Shown one piece after another: positions 35,665 to 44,900 of a DNA stretch of 64,000 nucleotides. The stretch is from assembly GCA_947499005.1 (NCBI GenBank), contig CANMML010000006.1, positions 62,001 to 126,000 of the forward strand, read 5' to 3'. Position 1 is the first letter of the stretch. Each line of letters starts with the position of its first letter. The stretch is from an uncultured Aquimarina sp. GTDB lineage: Bacteria > Bacteroidota > Bacteroidia > Flavobacteriales > Flavobacteriaceae. The notes beneath the pieces were generated by a model that saw only the letters and a program-made list of their open reading frames with translations, searched no databases and was not told where the DNA came from. Made by a program: the position numbers and the translations under genes.

Positions 35665-36240
35665 ATGGCAAATTCTTTTTTTTCACACCCAACAGCAGTT
35701 ATTGACAAAGGGGCAGAGATCGGATCTGGAACAAAGATTTGGCACTTTTCGCACATCATGTCTAATAGTGTAATTGGTAATGATTGTAATATTGGGCAAA
35801 ACGTAGTGATTTCGCCTAAAGTCGTACTTGGTAATAATGTGAAAGTTCAAAATAATGTTTCGGTATACACCGGAGTTACCTGTGAAGAAGCTGTTTTTCT
35901 AGGGCCATCAGTAGTATTTACGAATGTAATTAACCCTAGAAGTTTTGTAGTACGTAAGGATGAATTTAAAGAAACCTATGTCGAAAAAGGAGCTACACTT
36001 GGGGCAAATGCTACCATTATCTGCGGAAATAGAATCGGAGCATATGCCATGATAGGAGCAGGGGCTGTGATTACCAAAGATGTAAAGCCTTATCAATTGG
36101 TAGTGGGCAATCCAGCACGACCGGTAGGATGGGTTAGCAAACATGGTCATCGATTAGATTTTGGAGAAAACAATGAAGCAATTTGTCCCGAAACACAAGA
36201 AAAATACCTTTTAAAGGATAATTCGGTTATTCCTTTATAA
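35665..36240 (+). CDS. Left-handed beta-helix N-acetyltransferase (WbpD/WlbB-like)
   Basis: This 191-residue protein is made of hexapeptide repeats ([20 protein letters not shown], then [20 protein letters not shown] and [20 protein letters not shown]). It closely fits the WbpD/WlbB family, which N-acetylates UDP-3-amino-GlcNAc uronic acid in synthesis of 2,3-diacetamido uronic acids for surface polysaccharides. The next gene encodes the matching type of oxidoreductase (WbpB-like), which supports the call. The aminotransferase and 6-dehydrogenase of that pathway are not in this window. Confidence 0.83.
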   Translation: MANSFFSHPTAVIDKGAEIGSGTKIWHFSHIMSNSVIGNDCNIGQNVVISPKVVLGNNVKVQNNVSVYTGVTCEEAVFLGPSVVFTNVINPRSFVVRKDEFKETYVEKGATLGANATIICGNRIGAYAMIGAGAVITKDVKPYQLVVGNPARPVGWVSKHGHRLDFGENNEAICPETQEKYLLKDNSVIPL

Positions 36241-36361
36241 ATTCGCCAAAATACCTTGCTTAAGTCAATAGCCTTCGCTCAGGGTTCTATATTGTTTATA
36301 GTTGGAAATAGGCGAAGACAGCTTAACTCGATAGCTATCTGGAAGAAGCCTGGGATTAGAA
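36241..36361. other. Non-coding 121-base spacer with inverted TTCGCC/GGCGAA
   Basis: TTCGCC near the left end and GGCGAA about 70 bases on are inverted, enclosing related segments GCTTAAGTCAATAGCC and GCTTAACTCGATAGC. It may be a degenerate intergenic repeat. No gene is supported, although a shadow frame crosses it. Confidence 0.25.
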
Positions 36362-37336
36362 ATGAATATTATGAAAAACTTTGCTTTAATGGGAGCTGCG
36401 GGTTTTGTAGCACCACGTCACTTAAAAGCGATTCGACATACAGATAATCAATTATTAGCGGCTTTTGACCCTAATGATAGTGTAGGGATTATAGACTCAT
36501 ATTTTCCAAATGCTCATTTTTTTACAGAATTTGAACGGTTCGATCGCCATCTCGAAAAGCTGAGGTTAGAGAAACAACAAGCCATAGATTTTATGTCTAT
36601 CTGTACTCCTAACTATTTACATGATGCTCATGTGCGTTTTGCATTACGTAATAAAGCCGATGCTATTTGCGAGAAACCTTTGGTATTGAACCCTTGGAAT
36701 GCAGAAAAGTTAATGCAGCTGGAAGAGCAATACGATAATAAAATCAACACGATTCTTCAGTTGAGATTACACCCGAGTATTATTGCATTGAAGGAGAAAA
36801 TAGCCAATAGTCCTAAGGATAAAATTCATGATATTGATTTGACATATATTACATCGAGAGGAAATTGGTACTATGCATCCTGGAAAGGAATGTTAGAAAA
36901 ATCAGGAGGTATTTGTTCGAACATTGGGATTCATTTTTTTGATATGCTCATTTGGATTTTTGGAGGTGTTGAAAAAAGCACGGTACATTTAATGGAACAC
37001 GATAGAGCTAGTGGAGTACTGCGATTAAAAAACGCAAATGTTAGATGGTTTTTATCGATTAATTCAGAAACATTGCCTAAAGAAATTGTAGCAGCGGGAC
37101 AGCGTACTTTTAGAAGTATTAATATTGATGGAGAGGAATTTGAATTTAGTGCTGGATTTACGGATTTGCACACCGAATCTTATAAGCATATCCTAGAAGG
37201 AAATGGATTTGGTATTTCCGAGACTTTGGCATCATTAGAATTGGCCTATCAATTGCGCCATGCTAAGGTGAGTGATTTAGGAGGAGAATACCATCCTTTT
37301 GCAGCTTTACCCACGGTAAAACATCCTTTTTTTTAA
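36362..37336 (+). CDS. Gfo/Idh/MocA oxidoreductase (WbpB/WlbA-like)
   Basis: This 324-residue NAD-dependent dehydrogenase has the Rossmann start FALMGAAGFVAPRHLKAIRH, the signature ICEKPLVLNPWNAEKL with the conserved EKP lysine, and a C-terminal substrate domain (GGICSNIGIHFFDMLIWIFG). It resembles the UDP-N-acetylglucosaminuronate 3-dehydrogenases WbpB/WlbA, and its neighbour is the WbpD-like acetyltransferase. A second in-frame ATG at 36371 (MKNFALMGAAG) is the better start by comparison with the family. It is probably cytoplasmic. Confidence 0.83.
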   Translation: MNIMKNFALMGAAGFVAPRHLKAIRHTDNQLLAAFDPNDSVGIIDSYFPNAHFFTEFERFDRHLEKLRLEKQQAIDFMSICTPNYLHDAHVRFALRNKADAICEKPLVLNPWNAEKLMQLEEQYDNKINTILQLRLHPSIIALKEKIANSPKDKIHDIDLTYITSRGNWYYASWKGMLEKSGGICSNIGIHFFDMLIWIFGGVEKSTVHLMEHDRASGVLRLKNANVRWFLSINSETLPKEIVAAGQRTFRSINIDGEEFEFSAGFTDLHTESYKHILEGNGFGISETLASLELAYQLRHAKVSDLGGEYHPFAALPTVKHPFF

Positions 37337-37354
37337 TATTAACACAGTTACGCC

Positions 37355-37912
37355 ATGCTTCAAAAAATAGCCAAATTCATTTATTTCAAACTCATGAAGT
37401 GGGAAATGGCAGGAGATTTCCCAGAAGTAAATAAATGCATTGTAGCTGTGGTACCACATACCCATTGGCTGGATTTGTTTTTAGGCATTTTGGTAAGAAA
37501 TGTATGGGGGAAATCTATAGGGTTTATAGGAAAACAATCTTTGTTTAATACTCCAATAATAGGTTGGCTATTAACAAAAGCAGGGGGCATGCCTGTAGTT
37601 CGAAATCAAAAGCAAGATACCGTAGGAGCTATTGCAGCTGTATTTGATCGGACAGATGTTTTTAGAATGTCTCTTTCGCCTGAAGGTACCCGCAAGAAAG
37701 TAAGCGAATGGAAAACGGGATTTTATTATATTGCCAAGCAGGCTAAGGTTCCGATCGTTCTGGTAGCTTTTGATTATAAACAAAAACGTATAAAAGTTTC
37801 GCAAGCATTATTTCCTACAGAAAATAAAGAGGAAGATTTTAAATCGTATTATTCTTTTTTTGATGGTGTTATTGGAAAAGTAACGGAGAATAGTTTTTTA
37901 AAGGGCGATTAA
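37355..37912 (+). CDS. Lysophospholipid acyltransferase family protein (PlsC-like)
   Basis: This 185-residue protein has the acyltransferase motif I as HTHWLD (H-x4-D) within VVPHTHWLDLFLG, motif II-like GFIGKQSLF and motif III SPEGTRKK. It is shorter than most PlsC enzymes and starts without a long transmembrane segment, like the compact forms in Bacteroidota. It probably transfers an acyl chain to a lyso-lipid at the inner membrane. It lies 18 bases after the WbpB-like gene. Confidence 0.82.
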   Translation: MLQKIAKFIYFKLMKWEMAGDFPEVNKCIVAVVPHTHWLDLFLGILVRNVWGKSIGFIGKQSLFNTPIIGWLLTKAGGMPVVRNQKQDTVGAIAAVFDRTDVFRMSLSPEGTRKKVSEWKTGFYYIAKQAKVPIVLVAFDYKQKRIKVSQALFPTENKEEDFKSYYSFFDGVIGKVTENSFLKGD

Positions 37913-37931
37913 TTTTTATTGGCACCGGCAA

Positions 37932-38014
37932 AGGGTATAATACCCCAAGGCTTGCCTTGAAATTAGAATTTTATTTCATATAAATGCCTAGTGGGCTTGC
38001 CCCGAGGTAGTTTA
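37932..38014 (-). repeat. Intergenic repeat abutting a stop codon, copy 2
   Basis: It contains GGGTATAATACCC, CCCCAAGGCTTGCCTTG (with CAAGGCTTGCCTTG itself a hairpin) and GGGCTTGCCCCGAGGTAGTT, and ends at the TTA that is the complemented stop of the pbpC gene. It is related to the copy at 23678. Its hairpins could also end transcription of pbpC. Confidence 0.6.
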
Positions 38015-40345
38015 TTCCAATACTTCGAAAAATTTCTCTAATCGATTCCCTTCATGATCGACGAGCGTTAGCTTGTGTTTCCCAACACTAGGTTGTAACG
38101 ATAATTCATGAAAATTAATGGTTTCTCCAATGAATTCATTATCAATATGCCAATAAAGCTTTGTGTTGGTATTTCGGTGAGCAACTTTAAAAATAAGCTT
38201 CCCAAGTTTTCCATTAAGTTCTTTGGGGATAAATAGTTTAGAAAAGTTCTTGGGGTAGATTACTTCCATAATATTTGTACCCGTTTCTTGTTGGCATTCA
38301 TCTTTAAATGGCGGTAGATTTTCATAACCACTATGCTTTTTTTTATAGTACCATTCCATTACAGGAGGTAATACAAACCATGATTCGTGAATCATATTAT
38401 AAGGTTCGACGCATGAGCTGTTCACTTGAAACCTTTTGTCTTTTGTTACATGTACTAATCTATGATAAGGACAAGTGGAAGAAGTGAGGGCTTTTTTATT
38501 GGCTAAAATCGAAAGCTGTTCTGTGCAAAATGTCCCTGCTTTATAGCCACTTTTCTTACAAGTAGAGATGTCAAATAATGCATCCATAGGAGTATCAAAC
38601 CAGGTTTTTGTATCCAATTGTCTAAATACATCAAACATTATTGGAGCAGCAGATTTGGTACCTGTAAGCTCTGCTCGACCTTCTCCATCGGCATTGCCTA
38701 CCCAGACTCCCACAACATGATTGTGGCTGACTCCAATTGACCAGGCATCACGATTCCCAAAACTTGTTCCGGTTTTCCAAGCGATATTTTGAGGATTATC
38801 GAATCGTTCCCAACCTTCTTCTTGCTCTGGTCGATTGACCTCTAACATGGCTTCTAACATTAGATAAATAGACGATTTGTCTAGTGGGGATGAATACCTC
38901 TTTTTAGAGTCTAGACTAAGGTCAAAATTTGGCATGTGCATTACTGGAGTTTCGAGAGAAGATTGGTCTTTGAGCGTTCTAGCGAGGGAAGCGTAAATAC
39001 TAGTTAATTCCCAAAGGTTCGCTTCTGCTCCTCCCAAAATAAGGCTCAAACCATAATGATCTGCGGGTTTAGAAAGGCTGGTTACTCCTAGCTTTTTAAG
39101 AAGGTCATGAAATCGCTCATAACGGTAGTCACGTAACATTCGTACAGCAGGTACATTTAGAGATCTTGATAAGGCTTGTTTGGCAGGGACAGCCCCATCA
39201 TAAGATTTGCTGAAGTTTTTAGGGGTATATCCAGCAATGTAAGTAGGGATATCTGGTAATAGTGTATTTGGCAATATACTTCCCTCTTCTAGGGAAGCAG
39301 CATACAGAAAAGGCTTTAGAATACTTCCTGTACTTCTAGGAGACATAATGATATCTACATTTTGTCCTTTTTGTCCTTTTCGTTGTTTTGTATTGCCAAC
39401 ATAGGCAACTACATTTCCCGAATCTATATCTAAAACTAAACAGGCGGCATTATAGATATGATTGCTTTCTAGAATCTTTCTGTGATCTTCTAGAATGTGT
39501 ATTGTTTGCGCTTGTATGTTTTTATTAATCGTAGTTGTCACTTGTTTGCCTTTGTATCCTTTTTTGATGGCATGTTGTAATAAGTGCTGTGTTTTGTTGG
39601 GTAAGGGTTTTGGCTTATTGGGTATAGGTTCTTGCGTTGCGAGGTAGCATGTAGTACTATCAATGATGTTTTTTTGTAACAACTTATTGAGTAGACGATC
39701 TCTTTTTGTTTTTAGTTGAGTGCGATTTTTTCCTGGATGAATTAGAGAAGGAGCATTGGGTAGTACCGCTAACATAGCACTTTCTCCCCAAGAGAGTTGA
39801 TGGGGACTACGACCATAATATCGCCAAGCAGCGGCATCTAACCCAACAATATTTCCTCCGTAAGGAGTATGAGAAGTGTACAGTTGTAAGATTTCGTTTT
39901 TAGAATGCCTTAATTCTAACCGAGTAGCCAAAATAAGCTCTACTACTTTTTGATAAATGGTTCTGCTCTTTTTGTCTCTGGCCAATCGTAACGTTTGCAT
40001 TGTAATCGTACTACCTCCTCGAACTATTTTTCGTTGTTTAAAATTTGTAAAAAGAGCCTTTGCGATCGAAATGGGATTGAAACCTGGGTGATATCTAAAA
40101 TGTGCATCTTCGAATTGCAATAAACAGGTTTCAAATTTTTTAGGAACACTATCAATATTAGGAAATCGCCATTGTTCATCCGTTGCTAATTTTGCTGCTA
40201 ACAGATGATTGTTTTGGTCGAATAATACCGTGCTTGTAGGAGCGTTGAATAATGGCTTGGGTAATGAGAAGAAGGTATACCAGACTAAAGTAATACCTAA
40301 TAGGATTTTTACTAAAAAGGATGTATTTAGTTTGCTATAATTCAT
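38012..40345 (-). CDS. pbpC: Penicillin-binding protein 1C
   Basis: This 777-residue bifunctional peptidoglycan synthase has one N-terminal transmembrane helix (about residues 10-30). The GT51 domain follows: LLQFEDAHFRYHPGFNPISI with the catalytic Glu in EDAHF, and RGGSTITMQTLRLARDKKSR. The transpeptidase domain has the SxxK motif in STGSILKPF, SRSLNVPAVRML and KTGTSFGNRDAW. A C-terminal PBP1C domain of about 100 residues completes it. Its usual partner, an alpha-2-macroglobulin gene, lies upstream but is separated by a RhuM/Doc pair. It acts at the inner membrane facing the periplasm. Confidence 0.93.
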   Translation of the reverse strand: MNYSKLNTSFLVKILLGITLVWYTFFSLPKPLFNAPTSTVLFDQNNHLLAAKLATDEQWRFPNIDSVPKKFETCLLQFEDAHFRYHPGFNPISIAKALFTNFKQRKIVRGGSTITMQTLRLARDKKSRTIYQKVVELILATRLELRHSKNEILQLYTSHTPYGGNIVGLDAAAWRYYGRSPHQLSWGESAMLAVLPNAPSLIHPGKNRTQLKTKRDRLLNKLLQKNIIDSTTCYLATQEPIPNKPKPLPNKTQHLLQHAIKKGYKGKQVTTTINKNIQAQTIHILEDHRKILESNHIYNAACLVLDIDSGNVVAYVGNTKQRKGQKGQNVDIIMSPRSTGSILKPFLYAASLEEGSILPNTLLPDIPTYIAGYTPKNFSKSYDGAVPAKQALSRSLNVPAVRMLRDYRYERFHDLLKKLGVTSLSKPADHYGLSLILGGAEANLWELTSIYASLARTLKDQSSLETPVMHMPNFDLSLDSKKRYSSPLDKSSIYLMLEAMLEVNRPEQEEGWERFDNPQNIAWKTGTSFGNRDAWSIGVSHNHVVGVWVGNADGEGRAELTGTKSAAPIMFDVFRQLDTKTWFDTPMDALFDISTCKKSGYKAGTFCTEQLSILANKKALTSSTCPYHRLVHVTKDKRFQVNSSCVEPYNMIHESWFVLPPVMEWYYKKKHSGYENLPPFKDECQQETGTNIMEVIYPKNFSKLFIPKELNGKLGKLIFKVAHRNTNTKLYWHIDNEFIGETINFHELSLQPSVGKHKLTLVDHEGNRLEKFFEVLE

Positions 40346-40418
40346 CTACAGAGTACCATTCTTGTTTTTTCATCCTATTAAATTTTGAAATAGCTTTTTT
40401 ATTGTGAATCGATTATCA

Positions 40419-40853
40419 TTAACAACTTAAAGCATCTATAATCTTTAATTTTAAGGTTTCATTATAAGTGTCTTCTAATAGAATGGAACTAACAATTTCG
40501 CGTAGTAACTCCTTGTCTATTTTATTATCAGCTACATACACCGCAATATTTTCCATCTCAATGATGAATTTGTCGATGCAATAATCAATTCCATTAACTT
40601 CAAGAAAATAAGCCCCTAGTGCAATAGAAGTTCTTTTATTACCATCGCTAAAGGCATGAAATTTATTTACAGAAAAAACAAGATGAGTAAGTTTGTCTTC
40701 AAATTCTGGGTAGTATAGATCATTTTTTATGTGTTCTAAGACACTCTCTATTTTGCCAATATTGACTACTCCAGTTCTTCCACCAGATTTTTCAATAATA
40801 AAATCATGTGTTCTAATAGCCTGTTTGATATCGAAAAAAATATAGCTTTCCAA
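40419..40853 (-). CDS. doc: Doc-type (death-on-curing, Fic fold) toxin
   Basis: This 144-residue protein has the Doc version of the Fic motif, HAFSDGNKRT, with the catalytic His at residue 66 and LGAYFLEVNG after it. Doc toxins phosphorylate elongation factor Tu and halt translation. The start codon is TTG and directly follows the TAA of the upstream RhuM-like gene; no nearby ATG would keep the N-terminal helix. This tight join suggests translational coupling and that the upstream protein is the antitoxin or regulator. Confidence 0.85.
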   Translation of the reverse strand: MESYIFFDIKQAIRTHDFIIEKSGGRTGVVNIGKIESVLEHIKNDLYYPEFEDKLTHLVFSVNKFHAFSDGNKRTSIALGAYFLEVNGIDYCIDKFIIEMENIAVYVADNKIDKELLREIVSSILLEDTYNETLKLKIIDALSC

Positions 40854-41882
40854 TTATCTATTTTTTAATCTTTTGAATACATCTATATTATCTAGGATTC
40901 GCTCTTCCAAGTCCATACTCTTTTCTCCAAGAAATTTATCAAACTCTTCAGGAGCAAGGTGAGTGATGTAATTTTTAAGCTTTTCGTGCAATGCATCTCT
41001 AAACGCCATATCTCTACTAGCCATGATTCCTCTTACTTTTTCTTTAAGAGGTTCGTAGATAGAACTTGTTAAATCTTCAAATTGATCAAATAATATATTA
41101 GTTTCAGAGAGGCTTAATTTTCGCTCTTCCTTTTCCGCTTTTTTCTTCAAGAAATCGGCAAATCCATTTTCGTAGCTGGCGATCAAGTCTAGTACTTCCG
41201 AATACATAGTTGATCGAACACTTTCCTTACTCTTTAGTTTTAGGATTTGGCGATATTCTTTTGCATCTTCTTTGAAAATGCTTTTATATACCTTGTTGGT
41301 TAACTGTGCGTATTTGAATTTATTTTCTTGGACATGCTTGTCAAGGGCACCCGTAAACTCTTCTCTGTAATTATGCTCTCTTAAAGCACTAGAAAGAAAT
41401 TCTTCTTCTCTTTGGTTGATGTACTTAGCGTTTCCTCCAAGTTTTTTATTGATAGCGTCTAAAACAATATCTAGTATGAATGCTCGTAATAGTTTTGCTT
41501 TTTCACTTTCGGTTAAAAGCATGCCAATATTGAGGAACGTACGGAAAGTAAAAACGCCTAAAGAAGGTGCTCTTTGGATGGTGTTTTCTATGTCGACGAC
41601 ATTCATGTCGTCGACATAGATTTTTTTAAATTCTTTTAGACGCTCTTTTTTTAGGATTTCATATCCAGATTCTTCTAACTCCGTTTTATTGCTTTCTATA
41701 TATCGATCAACAGTTCTTTCGTCAATTTCGAAATATTCAGCTATTTGCTTTTTGGTAAACCAGTATTTGCCTTCAAACATAACGCCAGGGAACGAAATCT
41801 CAGAATACAATATTTCTAAAGCATAATTGTTATTCAGAATATTTTTCCTGTGTAAATCAGATGTTGTTAAGTCTTTCACCAT
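40854..41882 (-). CDS. RhuM-like DNA-binding protein, presumed partner of Doc
   Basis: This 342-residue protein starts with a winged-helix-like region (GKYWFTKKQIAEYFEIDERT, then VDRYIESNK) of the kind seen in RhuM-family virulence proteins. A Bro/KilA-like middle segment follows (SLGVFTFRTFLNIGMLLTES), and then a long charged helical C-terminal half. RhuM-like proteins are often found beside Doc toxins in Bacteroidota. It probably controls the pair and may neutralise the toxin, which is inference. It lies 39 bases after the alpha-2-macroglobulin gene. Confidence 0.72.
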   Translation of the reverse strand: MVKDLTTSDLHRKNILNNNYALEILYSEISFPGVMFEGKYWFTKKQIAEYFEIDERTVDRYIESNKTELEESGYEILKKERLKEFKKIYVDDMNVVDIENTIQRAPSLGVFTFRTFLNIGMLLTESEKAKLLRAFILDIVLDAINKKLGGNAKYINQREEEFLSSALREHNYREEFTGALDKHVQENKFKYAQLTNKVYKSIFKEDAKEYRQILKLKSKESVRSTMYSEVLDLIASYENGFADFLKKKAEKEERKLSLSETNILFDQFEDLTSSIYEPLKEKVRGIMASRDMAFRDALHEKLKNYITHLAPEEFDKFLGEKSMDLEERILDNIDVFKRLKNR

Positions 41883-41921
41883 GCAGTAAAATTACAATTT
41901 TCACGTCTTTAAAATCTCAAT

Positions 41922-44900
41922 TTACTTTATCACTTCAGTCCAACTACCTGCTTTTTTAGCACTAATAGAATTGTCATACATAGCTTCGCAATAAATAGAT
42001 GGTAAATAGAATTTACCCAAGTAAGCTGCATTCAATAAGCTGACAAAAGTTTTCTGTTCTCCTTGCTTTAAATCAAAGTAATAATGAATACGATCATCAC
42101 GAACGTCCATATACTCTGGAGTGCTCTTAATGTGTTTGTCACCAGTTTTATCATTTCTTAAATTCTGAATTTCCCAACCAGAAGGGAATAAGTGAGAAAG
42201 TGCCAATTGCTCGTAATTACCTCGGTATCCACTATTCTTTATGGTAACTTCAACTTTAAAATCTTCCCCTTGCTTAATGCTTTTAGGGTTGATTTTATTG
42301 TTATTGAGGTCTAAATAAGAAACAAACATTTGAAGGTCATTATTCAAGTCTGTGTCTACACCAGTATTTTGAGTACCTCTAGTCACTACACGAACAAATA
42401 AGACACCACCAGATGTATTTTGAAGTTGCAGTTTATTGATCACTTTACGGGTACTCAATTCATTTTTACTAATCGATTTTCCTGAATCATAAGAGGTTGA
42501 TGATTTCCCATTAACTGCGTAACTATATTTTAGTGTATTGTTCGCATAAGAGTTCCCTGTAATTAATTTCGAAATTGCAATTAGCGAGTACGCTGTAGTC
42601 TGAGTGCTTAGCCATTTTTTAGAGCCAAGAGTACCCGATAAGGTCTTTAATACTTCAAAAGCTTTTTCTTTTTCATTAAGAAGTAATAATGTTTCTAAAA
42701 TCATCGCTTTATCTCGAACATCCGAACCATAGCTGTTGGCCATTTCAGTATATGGAGCGACATCATAAGACTTTCCAAAAATAAGTTGTTTAGCAACCTC
42801 TTTTTGTCCAGCAACCGCATAGGCCGCAGCTAATCTCCAAGTAGTTTTGTTGCTCAAGTTATCATTTTCTTTTAAGCGATTCATAGCTCCCATAGCAGGC
42901 TTACCCGCTAGGGATAAAGTGTATAAACGATATGCTTGCAAGATTCCTTGATTTGCTCTGTTGTTTTCGCCAGTCCTCCAAGAGTTTGCTTTTTCATTTT
43001 GATATGTAGTCCATTTAGACAATACTCCAGAAGGAATAGAGTATCCTTTGGCCTTCGCTTCTAATAAGAAATGTCCGACATACGAGCTAGCCCAATCATC
43101 AGTATCATTATTTGTTGGCCAGTATCTAAATCCACCGTTAGTGTGTTGGAACTGTAACAATCGCTCTATAGTAGCTTTTACATTTTTATTGATTTCCTCT
43201 TTTCTTTCTAAATCAAGTTCGGTAATATTCTCTAAGAATAACTGAGGGAATCCCGATGATGTGGTTTGTTCTACACAACCATGAGGATATCGAATGAGAT
43301 ATTTTAGACGCTCTTCCAGATTAATGGCAGGAATATTTGAAACTTCTAGGTAAGCACTATTAGTGCCTTTGATTCCATTGAGGTTGTATTCTGCATTCCA
43401 AGTTTCTCCGGCATCTAGTATTTTGTCAATTACGGTGGTAGTTGGCGGATTAGGTATGCGAACATCAATTTCAACTTTGTGTGTCGCAATATTAGTCCCT
43501 GAAACCGCAGTTATTTCGACTTCCGAGTATCCGATATTGTTAGGGACTGTAAGTTCGAAATCAGTAGATTTTTCACCAGCTTCACTAAAAGTAACTTGTT
43601 TTTTCGTGCTTCCATTGGTTTCTACAACTCCTTTAGTTTTAATGGAAACAGACACGTTTTTGATGTCATCATTCATTGTGAATACATTCACAGGAACGGT
43701 TACTTTTTCACCCGGACTTAATACTCGAGGTAATGTAGACAATACCATTAAAGGCTGTTTAACAGGAGTCGCTTTAGAAGTTTTTCCATAAGCACTTTCA
43801 TGTGAAGCGACAATCATAGTTTTTACAGAACCAATGTATTGAGGCATGGTAAAACTATGAGTATTTTCTTTTCCTTTTTCTAAAGAGAAAGGCCCCATAA
43901 AACGTACTACAGGTTTAAAGCGATTTGCCTTTTTACCACCTTTTTTAGCAAGCTCATCACCCCCTCCAATTTCTAATAGTCCAGCGATGTCTCCACTAGA
44001 AGCTCCTAGTACATAATCATACATATCCCAACTGCGAACACCTAATGCTTCGCGTGCATAGAAAGTACTCCAAGGGTTTGGAGTTTTAAAACGTGTAATA
44101 TCTAACAAACCTTCATCTACAACAGCAATAGTATATTCCATAGCTTGTTGGTTTTCTTCACTCACTTTTATAGTGACTTTTTCTTCAGGGTGAAGCTCAT
44201 CAGGCATATCGATCACAGGAGAAAGATGTGTTTTAGGGTCTTCAACACTTATTGGGGTCATCCCGTACAATCGAATAGGTAGATCGTTTCCTTCATATTG
44301 ATGAGGTTGAATGAGTGTGACATTCACATATACATTTGGAGCCATTTCCTCAGTAGCAATAAAACTAAATTGTGTTGATTCTTTTTTAGCTTCTACCCAA
44401 TACGTTTCAACAACTCTAGAACCAGATTCAACACTTACTAGAGCTCTTCCTTTTTCAGCTGTAGGGATAGTAACTTTCACAGGTTCTCCAACGTCGTATT
44501 TTTGCTTATCTGTACTAAATACTAACATGCTCGCTCCACCAGGATTGTCCTTACTAGCTCTTCCCGCCCAACCAGGCCAGTCTGCATAAATGATTTTTCC
44601 AGTAGCGTGTCCACTATTTTGATCTATAACACGAACATAGTAACGTCCCCAATCTGGATATTTAATTTCAAAATTAGCAGTAGCATTTCCATTGATACTC
44701 GTTACATAATCTGTATGAAGTGGTTTTTTATATGTACTTCCTACATATTTAGATAAGTCTTCTTGGTCATTTTTTTCCCACCAGTATTTCCATTCTAACT
44801 TGTATACATCTACTCGAACTTTAGTGCTTACGGGTTTTCCGTCTGGATCTAGAGTCGCTATTTTTATAGGATGTTTGATGTCTGTTAACAGCATACCACG

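Noticed and set aside
36256-36447. 63-codon plus-strand frame before the WbpB-like gene
   Set aside because: It overlaps the real gene in another frame and shows no domain; a shadow frame.
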